Position numbers and translations under genes: made by a program. Shown piece after piece: positions 47,549 through 56,169 of a stretch of 64,000 nucleotides of DNA. The DNA lies in the NCBI GenBank assembly GCA_963844055.1, contig CAWJMN010000001.1, positions 1,302,001 to 1,366,000 on the forward strand. Reading direction: 5' to 3'. How positions within the stretch are numbered: the stretch's first letter is position 1; each line of letters begins with the position of its first letter. The notes below the pieces were generated by a model that saw only the letters and a program-made list of their open reading frames with translations, searched no databases and was not told where the DNA came from. The stretch is from CAWJMN01 sp963844055 (GTDB taxonomy: Bacteria > Planctomycetota > Planctomycetia > Pirellulales > Pirellulaceae).

Positions 47549-48925
47549 CTACTCGGGTAGTGCCTCGCCGCGGTAGCTAAGGTCGAGCAGTTCCATCGGA
47601 TGGATGATTTGCAGTGGTTCCCCTTGCAGGCGAGCTTCACGCAGGATCTGTAGCAAACAGCCCGCGTTCCCCGTAACCACGACCTTGGCCTTGGTTGCAC
47701 GAATGTTGTCGAGCTTGCGGCGCCCCAAGCGGCCGGCCATTTCAGGCTGCGTCAAGTTGTAGGTGCCAGCTGCACCGCAGCAAAGGTCCGACTCTGCCAA
47801 TTCGACGAGCTTTAGGCCAGGAATCTTCTCTAGCAAGTTGCGTGGCTGAAGCCGGACTTGCTGAGCGTGAGCCAAGTGACAGGCATCATGATAGGTAGCG
47901 ACAATTGGCATTGGCCCGCGCGGCGCAATCAGGCCCAGTTCATCCAGGAACTCGCTGCAATCGCGGATTTTAGCGGCGAAAGCGGTGCGTTGTTCTTGTT
48001 TGTCATCGTGCCAATGGTGGCCGTAGTCCTTTAGCATGGCTCCGCAGCCCGCCACATTGACGATGATCGCGTCAACGCTTTCGTAGTCGAACGCGGCCAG
48101 GTTCTGGTCTGCCATCTGCTGAGCTGGTTCGCTGCTGCCGGCATGGAAATGGATGGCACCGCAACAACCTTGGCTTTGTGGCACTACCACATCGCAGCCA
48201 TTTTCTTGCAACACACGAGCCGTCGCCCAGTGGGTCTTGCGGAAGATCGCATCGCCAACGCAGCCCGTAAACAGGGCGACGCGAGCCCGGCGTTTTCCCT
48301 TGGCGGGCAAGAAGTCGGGGAGGGGGGGGAGTGGCTTGTCCAGCTTGGGAAGCATCGTTGCCAAGCGACCTAAGCGAGGCGGCAACAAACGCCACAGGCC
48401 GGTGGCAAGCATTAAGCGATCTAGTCCTAGCCACTGCGCAATGCGGGCGGGGATAAGCGTTTGGGCCAATCGTTTTGGATAGGGGAACAGGCCGAACAAG
48501 ATCCAGCGATGGAACCAATCCTGAGATTTGGTGGTTCCTCCTTCTGCGGCGGCTAGCTTGTCCATGTTGACGCGGAACGGCTCGATCAGCTTGCCGTATT
48601 GGACGTTGCTGGGGCAGGCGGTTTCGCAAGCGCGACAATCCAAGCAAAGCTCCAGATGATGACGAGCCTCAGGGCTCATCTCAACACGCCCATCCGTAAT
48701 GCCACGCATCAAATAGATGCGGCCACGCGGGCTGTCGTTTTCATTGGAAGTTTCGATGTAGGTAGGGCACGATGCGGTGCAAAGCCCGCAGTGCACGCAG
48801 TCCAGGAACAGCTCGTAGTCGATCCCTGTTCCGGCATTCGGCTTGCCAGCATGGGAAGTCGTTGCCAGCGACGGCGCATGGGTCGCTGGACTTGAGGCGG
48901 TCGGTGTGGAGGTTGGGCTGCTCAT
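47549..48925 (-). CDS. glcF: Glycolate oxidase iron-sulfur subunit
   Basis: 458 residues. N-terminal 8Fe-8S ferredoxin-type clusters: CVHCGLCTASCPTY and CLDCRACETACPSNVQYGKLIEP. Two CCG-type domains follow: GCCGAIHFHAG with VNVAGCGAML, and the C-terminal DLCCGAAGTYN. It passes electrons from the FAD subunits to the respiratory chain. Preceded by a Ser/Thr/Pro-rich stretch of about 35 residues. Ends the lhgO-glcD-glcE-glcF set. Confidence 0.9.
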   Translation of the reverse strand: MSSPTSTPTASSPATHAPSLATTSHAGKPNAGTGIDYELFLDCVHCGLCTASCPTYIETSNENDSPRGRIYLMRGITDGRVEMSPEARHHLELCLDCRACETACPSNVQYGKLIEPFRVNMDKLAAAEGGTTKSQDWFHRWILFGLFPYPKRLAQTLIPARIAQWLGLDRLMLATGLWRLLPPRLGRLATMLPKLDKPLPPLPDFLPAKGKRRARVALFTGCVGDAIFRKTHWATARVLQENGCDVVVPQSQGCCGAIHFHAGSSEPAQQMADQNLAAFDYESVDAIIVNVAGCGAMLKDYGHHWHDDKQEQRTAFAAKIRDCSEFLDELGLIAPRGPMPIVATYHDACHLAHAQQVRLQPRNLLEKIPGLKLVELAESDLCCGAAGTYNLTQPEMAGRLGRRKLDNIRATKAKVVVTGNAGCLLQILREARLQGEPLQIIHPMELLDLSYRGEALPE

Positions 48926-49014
48926 AGCGTGGAACAGTATCTTACAAACAAGGTGTGTATGGTGATTCAGGCAATGCCAAACTGCGTGCGTTGTCGCAAA
49001 ATGGAGGTCCTGGT

Positions 49015-50277
49015 TTAGTCAAATACAAATCGGCCACGATTGAGGATGTTCTTCGGGTCAAACTTCCGTTTGACGGCGCTCATGAGCGACAATGGAGCAT
49101 CGGTTGCTCCCCAAATGAGTAAGCGGGTTGCCTCAGCCATCGCCGCAGCGCCGGAGAGAACGACCAGCGAGCCGCGGCAGGCGGTCACGATAGGACGCAA
49201 GGTGACCTGGATTGCAGAAAGCGCCCCCTTGGTTGGGTTTTGCCCAAACTTCAGGAAGACGGTGCCGTTACCAGCTTGTGCAAGGATCGAAACGCCCGGA
49301 TCGAGTGAGCGAGCAGCCTGGGCCAGCTTGACGGTGCTGCTGGGGACAACGCTCGCTTTGAGTACCAGTGGTGCATCGGCCGCATCGGGGAAGCCCACCA
49401 TGGCCGCAACCAGTGGCGAGTTACCAGGAACTTCGCAAACGTTGATTCCTAGAGGTGCTACTTCCTTTTGGAATTGGCGACGCATGAAGTCACATTCTAG
49501 CTGCGAACCTTCAATCAAGATCGCCACAATGAAACTGGCGCCAGGGGCATCGGACCGCTGCTTGGTCAGACTGGCCTGCAGCGTGGCGTCATGATCCCAT
49601 TGGGGGCCCCCCAGCAGTTGAACCGCGGCGGGAGTCGTTTGGCTATTGCTAATGAGGTCCAGCACTTGTTCGGCTTTTTCAGCGCTCGTCACCGGTGCCA
49701 GCAGCCAGTGCGACATCTCAGGGATCGGCTTTACTTTCAGGGTGACCTGGGTGATTACCCCCAGTGTTCCTAATGAGCCAACCAGCAGCTTGCAAAAGTC
49801 ATAGCCGGCAACATTCTTCACAACGCGGCCGCCACCATGAAACACTTCGCCACGACCGTCGACCGCTTCAATCCCAATCACTTGGTCACGCACGGTGCCA
49901 TGACCATAGCGACGATGGCCATTCCAGTTGGTGGCAATCACGCCGCCGATGGTGGCTCTGTCTGAGCAGGGAGCATCCAGCATCAGTTGCTGCTGCTCTT
50001 TGCGAAGCACCTCTGCAACGGCATGCAGCGTCATACCGCTTTGCACAGTGATCGTTAGATCGCGTGCGGGATGGTCGATGACTTGGTTCAGGCCACTGAG
50101 GACCAACCCTTCCCCCGGGGCTTTGGCAGGAACACCATAGCTAAGGCTGGTGCCGCCGCCACAGGGATAGAGGGGCGTGCCACTGGCATACGAGTCGGCT
50201 ACCACCTGCTCCACCTCGGCGAGAGAGGCTGGGCGATGCGTTTGCTTCACGGGCAGTGTATCAAGAGGGGCGTTCAC
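49015..50277 (-). CDS. glcE: Glycolate oxidase FAD subunit GlcE
   Basis: 420 residues of the FAD-binding (PCMH) oxidase family: RPASLAEVEQVV, CGGGTSLSYGVPA, DAPCSDRATIGGVIATNWNGHRRYGHGTVRDQVIGIEAV and NVAGYDFCKLLVGSLGTLGVIT. It lacks the long catalytic C-terminal half of GlcD, as usual for GlcE. Lies between glcD and glcF, 51 and 89 bases from each. Confidence 0.9.
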   Translation of the reverse strand: MNAPLDTLPVKQTHRPASLAEVEQVVADSYASGTPLYPCGGGTSLSYGVPAKAPGEGLVLSGLNQVIDHPARDLTITVQSGMTLHAVAEVLRKEQQQLMLDAPCSDRATIGGVIATNWNGHRRYGHGTVRDQVIGIEAVDGRGEVFHGGGRVVKNVAGYDFCKLLVGSLGTLGVITQVTLKVKPIPEMSHWLLAPVTSAEKAEQVLDLISNSQTTPAAVQLLGGPQWDHDATLQASLTKQRSDAPGASFIVAILIEGSQLECDFMRRQFQKEVAPLGINVCEVPGNSPLVAAMVGFPDAADAPLVLKASVVPSSTVKLAQAARSLDPGVSILAQAGNGTVFLKFGQNPTKGALSAIQVTLRPIVTACRGSLVVLSGAAAMAEATRLLIWGATDAPLSLMSAVKRKFDPKNILNRGRFVFD

Positions 50278-50328
50278 GAAAGATCGAACTCACTGTTGGA
50301 TTCTAAGGATCAAGAGACGGTCAATGGG

Positions 50329-51768
50329 CTACAAGGCGGCCCGTCGCGCGGGACTCTTTTGCTCGACACCACAGCCAGCGGCAGTTGGCAATAGCTTTTT
50401 GGGGCTGAGGTTGCCGCGAGGATTGAATGCCTCACGCAGGCGGGTCATCGCCCGCAGGTCACTTTCGGTGAACATCTTGGCCATGAAGTGAATCTTTTCA
50501 ATTCCAATGCCATGCTCCCCTGTTACGCTTCCCCCCATGTCGATGCACGCCCCCAGGATCTCGTTGCTGGCATCCAGCACGCGTTTGATCTGCTCGGGAT
50601 ACCGTTCATCAAACAAAAGAACCGGATGGATGTTGCCATCTCCTGCATGGAAGACATTGACGATTCGCAAATCGTACTTCGCCCCAACCCCTTGAATAAA
50701 CCGCAGGATTTCCGGCAGTTTGGTACGAGGGACGACGCCATCCTGCGTGCAACAACTTGGGCTGAGACGGCCAATCGCACCGAAAGATTGTTTGCGGCAC
50801 TTCCAAAGCTTTTGCCGTGCTTTCGGATCGCTGGCCTCGCGCACTTCGCGAACATTGCAAGCTTTGCAAAGCTGAATGACTTTGTCTTTTTGAACTTCGA
50901 GGCCCGCTTCGAGGCCGTCGAGTTCAATCAGCAAAATCGCTTGAGCATCGAGAGGAAAGCCCATATGAAAGGAGGCTTCCAAGGCACCCAAGATGCCGTG
51001 GTCCATCATCTCAAGGGCGGCGGGAACAATTCCCTCGGCGATGATATTGCTGATCGTATTGGTGGCATCGTCGATGGAGTCGAAGATGGCCAGCATCGTA
51101 CGATAGCCTTGCGGATTCTTAGTGAGTCGAACCCAGACCTTGGTCACAATGGCCAAGGTTCCTTCGCTACCTACAATGGCACCGGTTAGATCAAGCCCCG
51201 AGGACTCTTCGGCCGGGCCGCCAACCTGGACAATTTGTCCGTCGGCCAAAACCGCCTCAACTCCCAGCACGTGGTTAACCGTCACGCCGTACTTTAGCGT
51301 GTGTGGGCCGCCAGAATTGGTTGCGACATTGCCGCCGATCGTGCAGGAGCTTTGGCTTGATGGATCGGGAGCATAGTGTAGGTCGGTCCCCTTGAGGTGG
51401 TTTGTCAGCCAAACATTGACCACGCCTGGCTCTACAACGGCGTAGCGGTCTCGCAAGTTGACTTCGAGGATTTGGCGCATCCGCGTTAGCACGATCATCA
51501 CGCCACCGCCGACGGGCAAGCAGCCCCCCGCGAGGCTGGTCCCTGCACCACGTGGCAGAAACGGCACATCGGCAGCGTTGCAGATCTTTACGATCTCGGA
51601 AACGTCGGCCGTGTTCCGCGGGAAGACCACCACATCCGGCGAATTCTTCTCGATGACGAAACCGTCGCACTCGTAGACCATCAACTCGCTGCGAGCGGTG
51701 ATCAGATTCTCATTGCCGACGACTTTGCGCAGTTGTTCGGCTACCTGCATCATTCGGGTGTTATCCAT
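50329..51768 (-). CDS. glcD: Glycolate oxidase FAD subunit GlcD
   Basis: 479 residues. FAD-binding half: PRNTADVSEIVKICNAADVPFLPRGAGTSLAGGCLPVGGGVMI and PSSQSSCTIGGNVATNSGGPHTLKYGVT. Catalytic half: AFNPRGNLSPKKLLPT near the end, HAGDGNIHPVLLFDE and TGEHGIGIEK. Oxidises glycolate or D-lactate-type acids. ATG 51768 near lhgO; 73 bases between them. Confidence 0.92.
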   Translation of the reverse strand: MDNTRMMQVAEQLRKVVGNENLITARSELMVYECDGFVIEKNSPDVVVFPRNTADVSEIVKICNAADVPFLPRGAGTSLAGGCLPVGGGVMIVLTRMRQILEVNLRDRYAVVEPGVVNVWLTNHLKGTDLHYAPDPSSQSSCTIGGNVATNSGGPHTLKYGVTVNHVLGVEAVLADGQIVQVGGPAEESSGLDLTGAIVGSEGTLAIVTKVWVRLTKNPQGYRTMLAIFDSIDDATNTISNIIAEGIVPAALEMMDHGILGALEASFHMGFPLDAQAILLIELDGLEAGLEVQKDKVIQLCKACNVREVREASDPKARQKLWKCRKQSFGAIGRLSPSCCTQDGVVPRTKLPEILRFIQGVGAKYDLRIVNVFHAGDGNIHPVLLFDERYPEQIKRVLDASNEILGACIDMGGSVTGEHGIGIEKIHFMAKMFTESDLRAMTRLREAFNPRGNLSPKKLLPTAAGCGVEQKSPARRAAL

Positions 51769-51841
51769 AGCCCTGGATTGTAGAACTTTGCGTGTTTCAA
51801 AACCAGCCGAGAGGATCGGTTTATCGTAATGCGGGTGGGGG

Positions 51842-53044
51842 TTAACTAGTGATCAGGCGGTTCAGTTCTTGGGTAACGGATTTGCCGATTTGCAGGGCGG
51901 ATGTTGCCGCCGGCGAAGGAGCGTTCAGCACGTGGACACAGCGCCCTTCGGGGGCAATCAAAAAGTCGTCTACCAGTGATCCATCAGGGCTGACCGCTTC
52001 GGCACGAACCCCGGCACGTCCTGCAACGAGGTATTCCTCGCGAATTTCCGGCATCAGTCGTGAAAGTGCCTTTACAAATGCCCTCTTGCTGAAGGAACGC
52101 CACATTTCTCCGGCACCGGTGGGCCAATATTTAGCGGCCAGCCGAAGGAATCCTGGGTAAGTTAGCGACTCTGCCAGATCGTAAAGGTTGACGTCCCACT
52201 TGGTGTATCCTTCGCGGGCGAACGCCAGCACGGCGTTGGGTCCGCATTCCACTCCCCCCCGCATCATTCGGGTAAAGTGAACCCCCAAAAAAGGAAAGTT
52301 GGGGTCGGGAACGGGATAGATGAGGTTGCGACACAGGTGGTGATGGTCGGGGTGCAGTTCAAAATACTCTCCCCGAAACGGGACAATTTTGGCAGCGGGG
52401 TGATGCCCGGACATGGCAGCTACCCGGTCGCTAAACAGTCCGCCACAATTCACGACGTAATCTGCCGTCCATTCCCCTGCCAGGGATTGGACCACTTGCT
52501 GATTGCAGCGTGTGGAAACCTTGGTTACCTGCTGCTGGAAGTGGATTTGTCCACCACGTTGCCGGATGAGGGTCGCCAGTTTCTTGCTGACAGCCAGGTA
52601 GTCGACGATCCCGGTCTCTGGCACATGAATGGCAGCGATTCCCGCCGTATGCGGTTCAAGCTCGGAAAGGCGCTCACGGCCGATCCGCTCACAGAGGACG
52701 CCGTTTTGTTTTCCACGAGCCAGGATGTTCTCCATGGCCGGAATTTCAGATTCGCTGACAGCCACGATCACTTTGCCGCAGCGTTCAAAAGGAACGTCGT
52801 TTTGCTGGCAAAACTCTTCCATCGCCAATTTGCCTTCTCGGCAATTTCGCGCTTTGATCGAGCCTGGCTTATAATAGATGCCCGAATGTAGCACCCCAGA
52901 ATTTCGTCCGGTTTGATGCGAAGCGACTGAGCCTTCTTTTTCCAGCACTTGCACGTCAAAGTCGGGATGTGCCTGCTGAACTTGGTAGGCAGTCGCCAAA
53001 CCGATGATCCCGCCGCCCACGACAATGATTTTGACCGTTGCCAT
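51842..53044 (-). CDS. lhgO: L-2-hydroxyglutarate oxidase
   Basis: 400-residue FAD oxidase: GGGIIGLATAYQVQQAHP at the start, EKEGSVASHQTGRNSGVLHSGIYYKPGS (the FAD-linked His/Ser region) and FLGVHFTRMMRGGVECGPNAVLAFAREGY. It oxidises L-2-hydroxyglutarate to 2-oxoglutarate, a clean-up reaction, with electrons probably passed to quinone. Placed with glcDEF, suggesting a broad 2-hydroxyacid operon. Confidence 0.88.
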   Translation of the reverse strand: MATVKIIVVGGGIIGLATAYQVQQAHPDFDVQVLEKEGSVASHQTGRNSGVLHSGIYYKPGSIKARNCREGKLAMEEFCQQNDVPFERCGKVIVAVSESEIPAMENILARGKQNGVLCERIGRERLSELEPHTAGIAAIHVPETGIVDYLAVSKKLATLIRQRGGQIHFQQQVTKVSTRCNQQVVQSLAGEWTADYVVNCGGLFSDRVAAMSGHHPAAKIVPFRGEYFELHPDHHHLCRNLIYPVPDPNFPFLGVHFTRMMRGGVECGPNAVLAFAREGYTKWDVNLYDLAESLTYPGFLRLAAKYWPTGAGEMWRSFSKRAFVKALSRLMPEIREEYLVAGRAGVRAEAVSPDGSLVDDFLIAPEGRCVHVLNAPSPAATSALQIGKSVTQELNRLITS

Positions 53045-53045
53045 T

Positions 53046-53379
53046 TTAGGACTCGGTAGGAAGTGTCTTTAGGGAATGGCCGAGGTGCTGTTCCACGCTG
53101 GCGACCTTGGCATCCAAACGCCCTTGGTACCCACGCCGATAATCAAGCTTGGCCGTACAGGTGATCCGGTCGCAATCGGCCGACATCGCTTCTAGGCAAG
53201 ACTTTAGCAGGGCCAAGACAGCATCCAGCGGGCCTTCTACCAACGTCCCCATGGCATGCAAGCGATAATCGAGGCCGCTGAGCCTCAATCAGCGTAAGGC
53301 TACGGGCAACATACTTCCCCACGCTGTCCCCTTTTTCCAAAGGAGCCATGCTAAATTCCAGCAGAACGTGCGTTTCCAT
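53046..53379 (-). CDS. Thiamine-binding (MTH1187/YqgV) family protein, frameshifted
   Basis: From ATG 53379 the first frame reads METHVLLEFSMAPLEKGDSVGKYVARSLTLIEA, and the second frame resumes SGLDYRLHAMGTLVEGP through the MTH1187 pattern to the stop at 53046. One extra base at 53280 separates them; without it SLTLIEASGLDYRL is continuous, as in the family. About 110 residues, normal length. The family binds thiamine or related ligands. Sits immediately before lhgO, one base apart, as the first gene of the operon. Confidence 0.85.
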
Positions 53380-53580
53380 GGGTTTGTTGACGGGGTAGAG
53401 GTTGGGGATAGGTGTTGCTACTGCATTTTACGGCGGAAGTCGCGGCCTGCGCAGTGGACGGCAGAAGACGAGCAACGGCCGGGTGGGTTTGAATTGTGGC
53501 TCTGGGGAGTACCCCCTATAATTTGACGTCAGGTCTTCGGCCGATCCGCCGCGAATACCAGCATTCCTGCGAGCACTTGT

Positions 53581-54936
53581 ATGGCAACTTTGAGATTTGA
53601 TCGCGCTTTTGGCAGTCCAAGTTTGGCTGTCAATTGGCGAACTGGCTGGCGGTCGCTGACGGTTGCTATTTTGGGCCTGATTGCGGCAGAAGCGTTTGCG
53701 CAGGAAAAGGAAGTCGACGTTGCACGGGCCGTGGAGGAGACGCTCCAGCAGATTGAGAAGAATTACGTTAAGGATATTTCTCGGCAAGAGTTGACCGAGG
53801 CGGCCTTGCGTGGACTGGTTTCGCGGCTGGATTCGTATTCCGAATACCTCTCTCCGGAAGAGGTTCGGTTGCTTAAGGAAGCGACTGCTGGAGAGTACGC
53901 TGGCGTTGGGCTTCAAATTGGGATCGAAGACGAGCGGCTGACGATTTTTTCGCCGCGCTGGAACACGTCCGCCTATCGAGCCGGACTACGGGCAGGGGAC
54001 CGGATCTTGAAGATCGAGGGGAAAGACGCCGTTGATCTTTCCAGCGAGGAGCTGCAAAAGCAACTGCAAGGCGAAGCAGGGACTTCGCTGAAACTAGTTG
54101 TGTTGCGGGCAGGTTCGAACGAGCCCCAAGTGATTGAACTAATTCGCGAGCTCGTTCCGCTGGAGTCGGTCCTTGGGGATCACCGAAATGCCGAGGATCG
54201 CTGGGTATATTTCCTGCCGGGCGAAAACCAGATTGCGTATATTCGGGTTCTCTCCTTTGGGAAGAGTACGCCGGACGATCTGCGTACGGCCTGTGCCCAG
54301 CTTGCTAACGCAGGAATGAAGGGGTTGATCTTGGATTTGCGAAATAATCCGGGAGGGTTGTTGCCCAGCGCGATCGATATTAGCGACCTGTTTGTGGAAG
54401 AGGGAAAGATTGTAAGCACTTCAGGGAAACATGCGCCGGAGCATGTTTGGCAGGCCAAAAAGGAAGGGACGTTCCTAGGGTTTCCCATGGTGGTCCTCAT
54501 CAATCGCTATAGCGCCAGCAGCAGTGAAATTGTGGCCGCCTGCTTGCAGGACTGGGGACGGGCGGACATCGTCGGGGAGCGGAGTTGGGGCAAAGGAAGT
54601 GTTCAAAACTTGATTGAGCTTCCCGAGGGGCGCGGAGCGATTAAACTAACGACCGCCTTTTATCAGCGTCCCAGCGGCAAGAACATCCATCGGCTCGATG
54701 GTGCCAAGCTTGATGAAGAGTGGGGCGTGGTTCCGTCAGCGGGGATGGAAGTGATTCAAACGGATGAAGAAAACCGGCGATTGCTCGCCGAACGCCGAAT
54801 TGCAGACCGTATTTATCGCAACGGCCAGGCTCCTGTCGAAGTGCCAGACTTTCGTAAAATGGATCGGCAATTAGAAAAGGGGATCCAAGTGATCAAGGCG
54901 AAGCTGTCAGCAGCTTCTGATGAAAAGGTTCCCTAG
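53581..54936 (+). CDS. S41 carboxy-terminal processing protease
   Basis: 451 residues. Signal peptide region ending EAFAQE, then helices, a PDZ domain at about residues 95-175 (YAGVGLQIGIEDERLTIFSPR...AYRAGLRAGDRILKIEGKD) and the S41 core. By alignment with Prc/CtpA the nucleophile is S313 in NRYSASSSEIVAACLQD and the base K338 in GERSWGKGSVQ. Cuts proteins at their C-termini in the periplasm. Only a weak ribosome-binding site at ATG 53581. Followed by tsaD on the same strand. Confidence 0.92.
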   Translation: MATLRFDRAFGSPSLAVNWRTGWRSLTVAILGLIAAEAFAQEKEVDVARAVEETLQQIEKNYVKDISRQELTEAALRGLVSRLDSYSEYLSPEEVRLLKEATAGEYAGVGLQIGIEDERLTIFSPRWNTSAYRAGLRAGDRILKIEGKDAVDLSSEELQKQLQGEAGTSLKLVVLRAGSNEPQVIELIRELVPLESVLGDHRNAEDRWVYFLPGENQIAYIRVLSFGKSTPDDLRTACAQLANAGMKGLILDLRNNPGGLLPSAIDISDLFVEEGKIVSTSGKHAPEHVWQAKKEGTFLGFPMVVLINRYSASSSEIVAACLQDWGRADIVGERSWGKGSVQNLIELPEGRGAIKLTTAFYQRPSGKNIHRLDGAKLDEEWGVVPSAGMEVIQTDEENRRLLAERRIADRIYRNGQAPVEVPDFRKMDRQLEKGIQVIKAKLSAASDEKVP

Positions 54937-55005
54937 GATTTAATGAGCGTATGTCGTTTGCGGGTGTTTTGGGATGTGGTTTGCTGCGGAATGTGATGTT
55001 TGCTA

Positions 55006-56055
55006 ATGCTTAAAGTCTTGACGATCGAAACGACTTGTGATGAAACCGCAGCGGCCGTGGTTACGGATGAGCTAGAAGTGCTGGGAAGTGTTGTCGCTTC
55101 GCAAGAGGCGCTGCACCAGAAGTTCTCTGGCGTTGTGCCAGAGATTGCAGCTCGTGCGCACCTAGAACGTATCTTGCCGGTGATTGATGAAACGATTCGT
55201 CAGGCGAAAATCAGCCTGACTGATCTAGACGCTATTGCAGTGGCAACAACACCCGGCTTGGCCGGCAGCTTGTTGGTTGGACTGTGTGCTGCGAAGGCAT
55301 TATGCGTCGCTTTGCAAAAGCCCTTGGTGGCCATCAATCATTTGCATGCTCATATCTATGCGTGTCGAGTTTTCGCCAAACGCGATATCTTTCCCTGCGT
55401 CGGATTTATTGTGAGCGGTGGCCATACGACCTTGTACGATTGCCAAGGTCCGACCGATTTCCATCATTTGGGCGGCACCATTGATGATGCGGCAGGTGAG
55501 GCCTTCGACAAAGTCGCCAGCATGCTTGGGCTTCCCTACCCAGGAGGTCCTACCCTTTCACGCGTGGCAGAGTCAGGCAATCCCAAGGCATTTGACTTTC
55601 CGCGTGGCTTGGGAGGCCCAACGGGGGGCCTCGATTTTAGCTTCAGCGGCCTGAAGACAGCGGTTCGTTATGCGATAGCTGGCCCTGGTCGTCCCAACAT
55701 GGAGGACATCCACCTGGAGCCACAGCAAATTGCGGATTTGGCGGCCAGCTTTCAAGAGGCTGTTGTCGATAGCCTCGTTCGCAAAAGTTCACTGGCCATG
55801 CAGCAAACACATAGTCGCCGACTATGTGTAGGAGGGGGCGTGGCTGCCAATAAATTGCTGCGAGCCCGGTTGGAGTTTGCGGCCAAGCGGGGTGGATGGG
55901 AACTATTGATCGCTCCCCCAGAACTTTGTACCGATAATGCAGTGATGGGAGCGATTGCGATTGAGCGGATCAAGGCGGGGGCCTGGGAATCGCTCGACCT
56001 GGATGTTGTTCCTGGGCTGGTACGCCTGGGCCGAACACCACTAAGCAAGACTTAG
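55006..56055 (+). CDS. tsaD: tRNA threonylcarbamoyladenosine synthase TsaD
   Basis: About 349 residues from ATG 55006. Motifs: IETTCDETAAAVV, KFSGVVPEIAARAHLE, AVATTPGLAGSLLVGLCAAKAL, metal-binding NHLHAHIYA, FIVSGGHTTLYD and GGGVAANKLLRARLE. It forms the t6A modification at position 37 of ANN-decoding tRNAs with TsaB/TsaE. The gene is intact with no sign of frame loss. Confidence 0.96.
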   Translation: MLKVLTIETTCDETAAAVVTDELEVLGSVVASQEALHQKFSGVVPEIAARAHLERILPVIDETIRQAKISLTDLDAIAVATTPGLAGSLLVGLCAAKALCVALQKPLVAINHLHAHIYACRVFAKRDIFPCVGFIVSGGHTTLYDCQGPTDFHHLGGTIDDAAGEAFDKVASMLGLPYPGGPTLSRVAESGNPKAFDFPRGLGGPTGGLDFSFSGLKTAVRYAIAGPGRPNMEDIHLEPQQIADLAASFQEAVVDSLVRKSSLAMQQTHSRRLCVGGGVAANKLLRARLEFAAKRGGWELLIAPPELCTDNAVMGAIAIERIKAGAWESLDLDVVPGLVRLGRTPLSKT

Positions 56056-56087
56056 CCGAAGCGAGTTCCGCCAGGCGCAAAATAAGA

Positions 56088-56115
56088 CCGCCGTGGTATT
56101 TGAACTCCACGGCGG
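56088..56115. terminator. Bidirectional terminator between tsaD and the VWA gene
   Basis: CCGCCGTGG (56088-56096) and CCACGGCGG (56107-56115) form a perfect nine-pair stem with a ten-base loop. T-rich tracts follow on both strands, so it can serve both convergent genes. Confidence 0.75.
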
Positions 56116-56169
56116 CCTGAATGTTTTCTTTTGGAATGCCGCTCGCGTTTTCAGCGAGAGGCGTGACGA

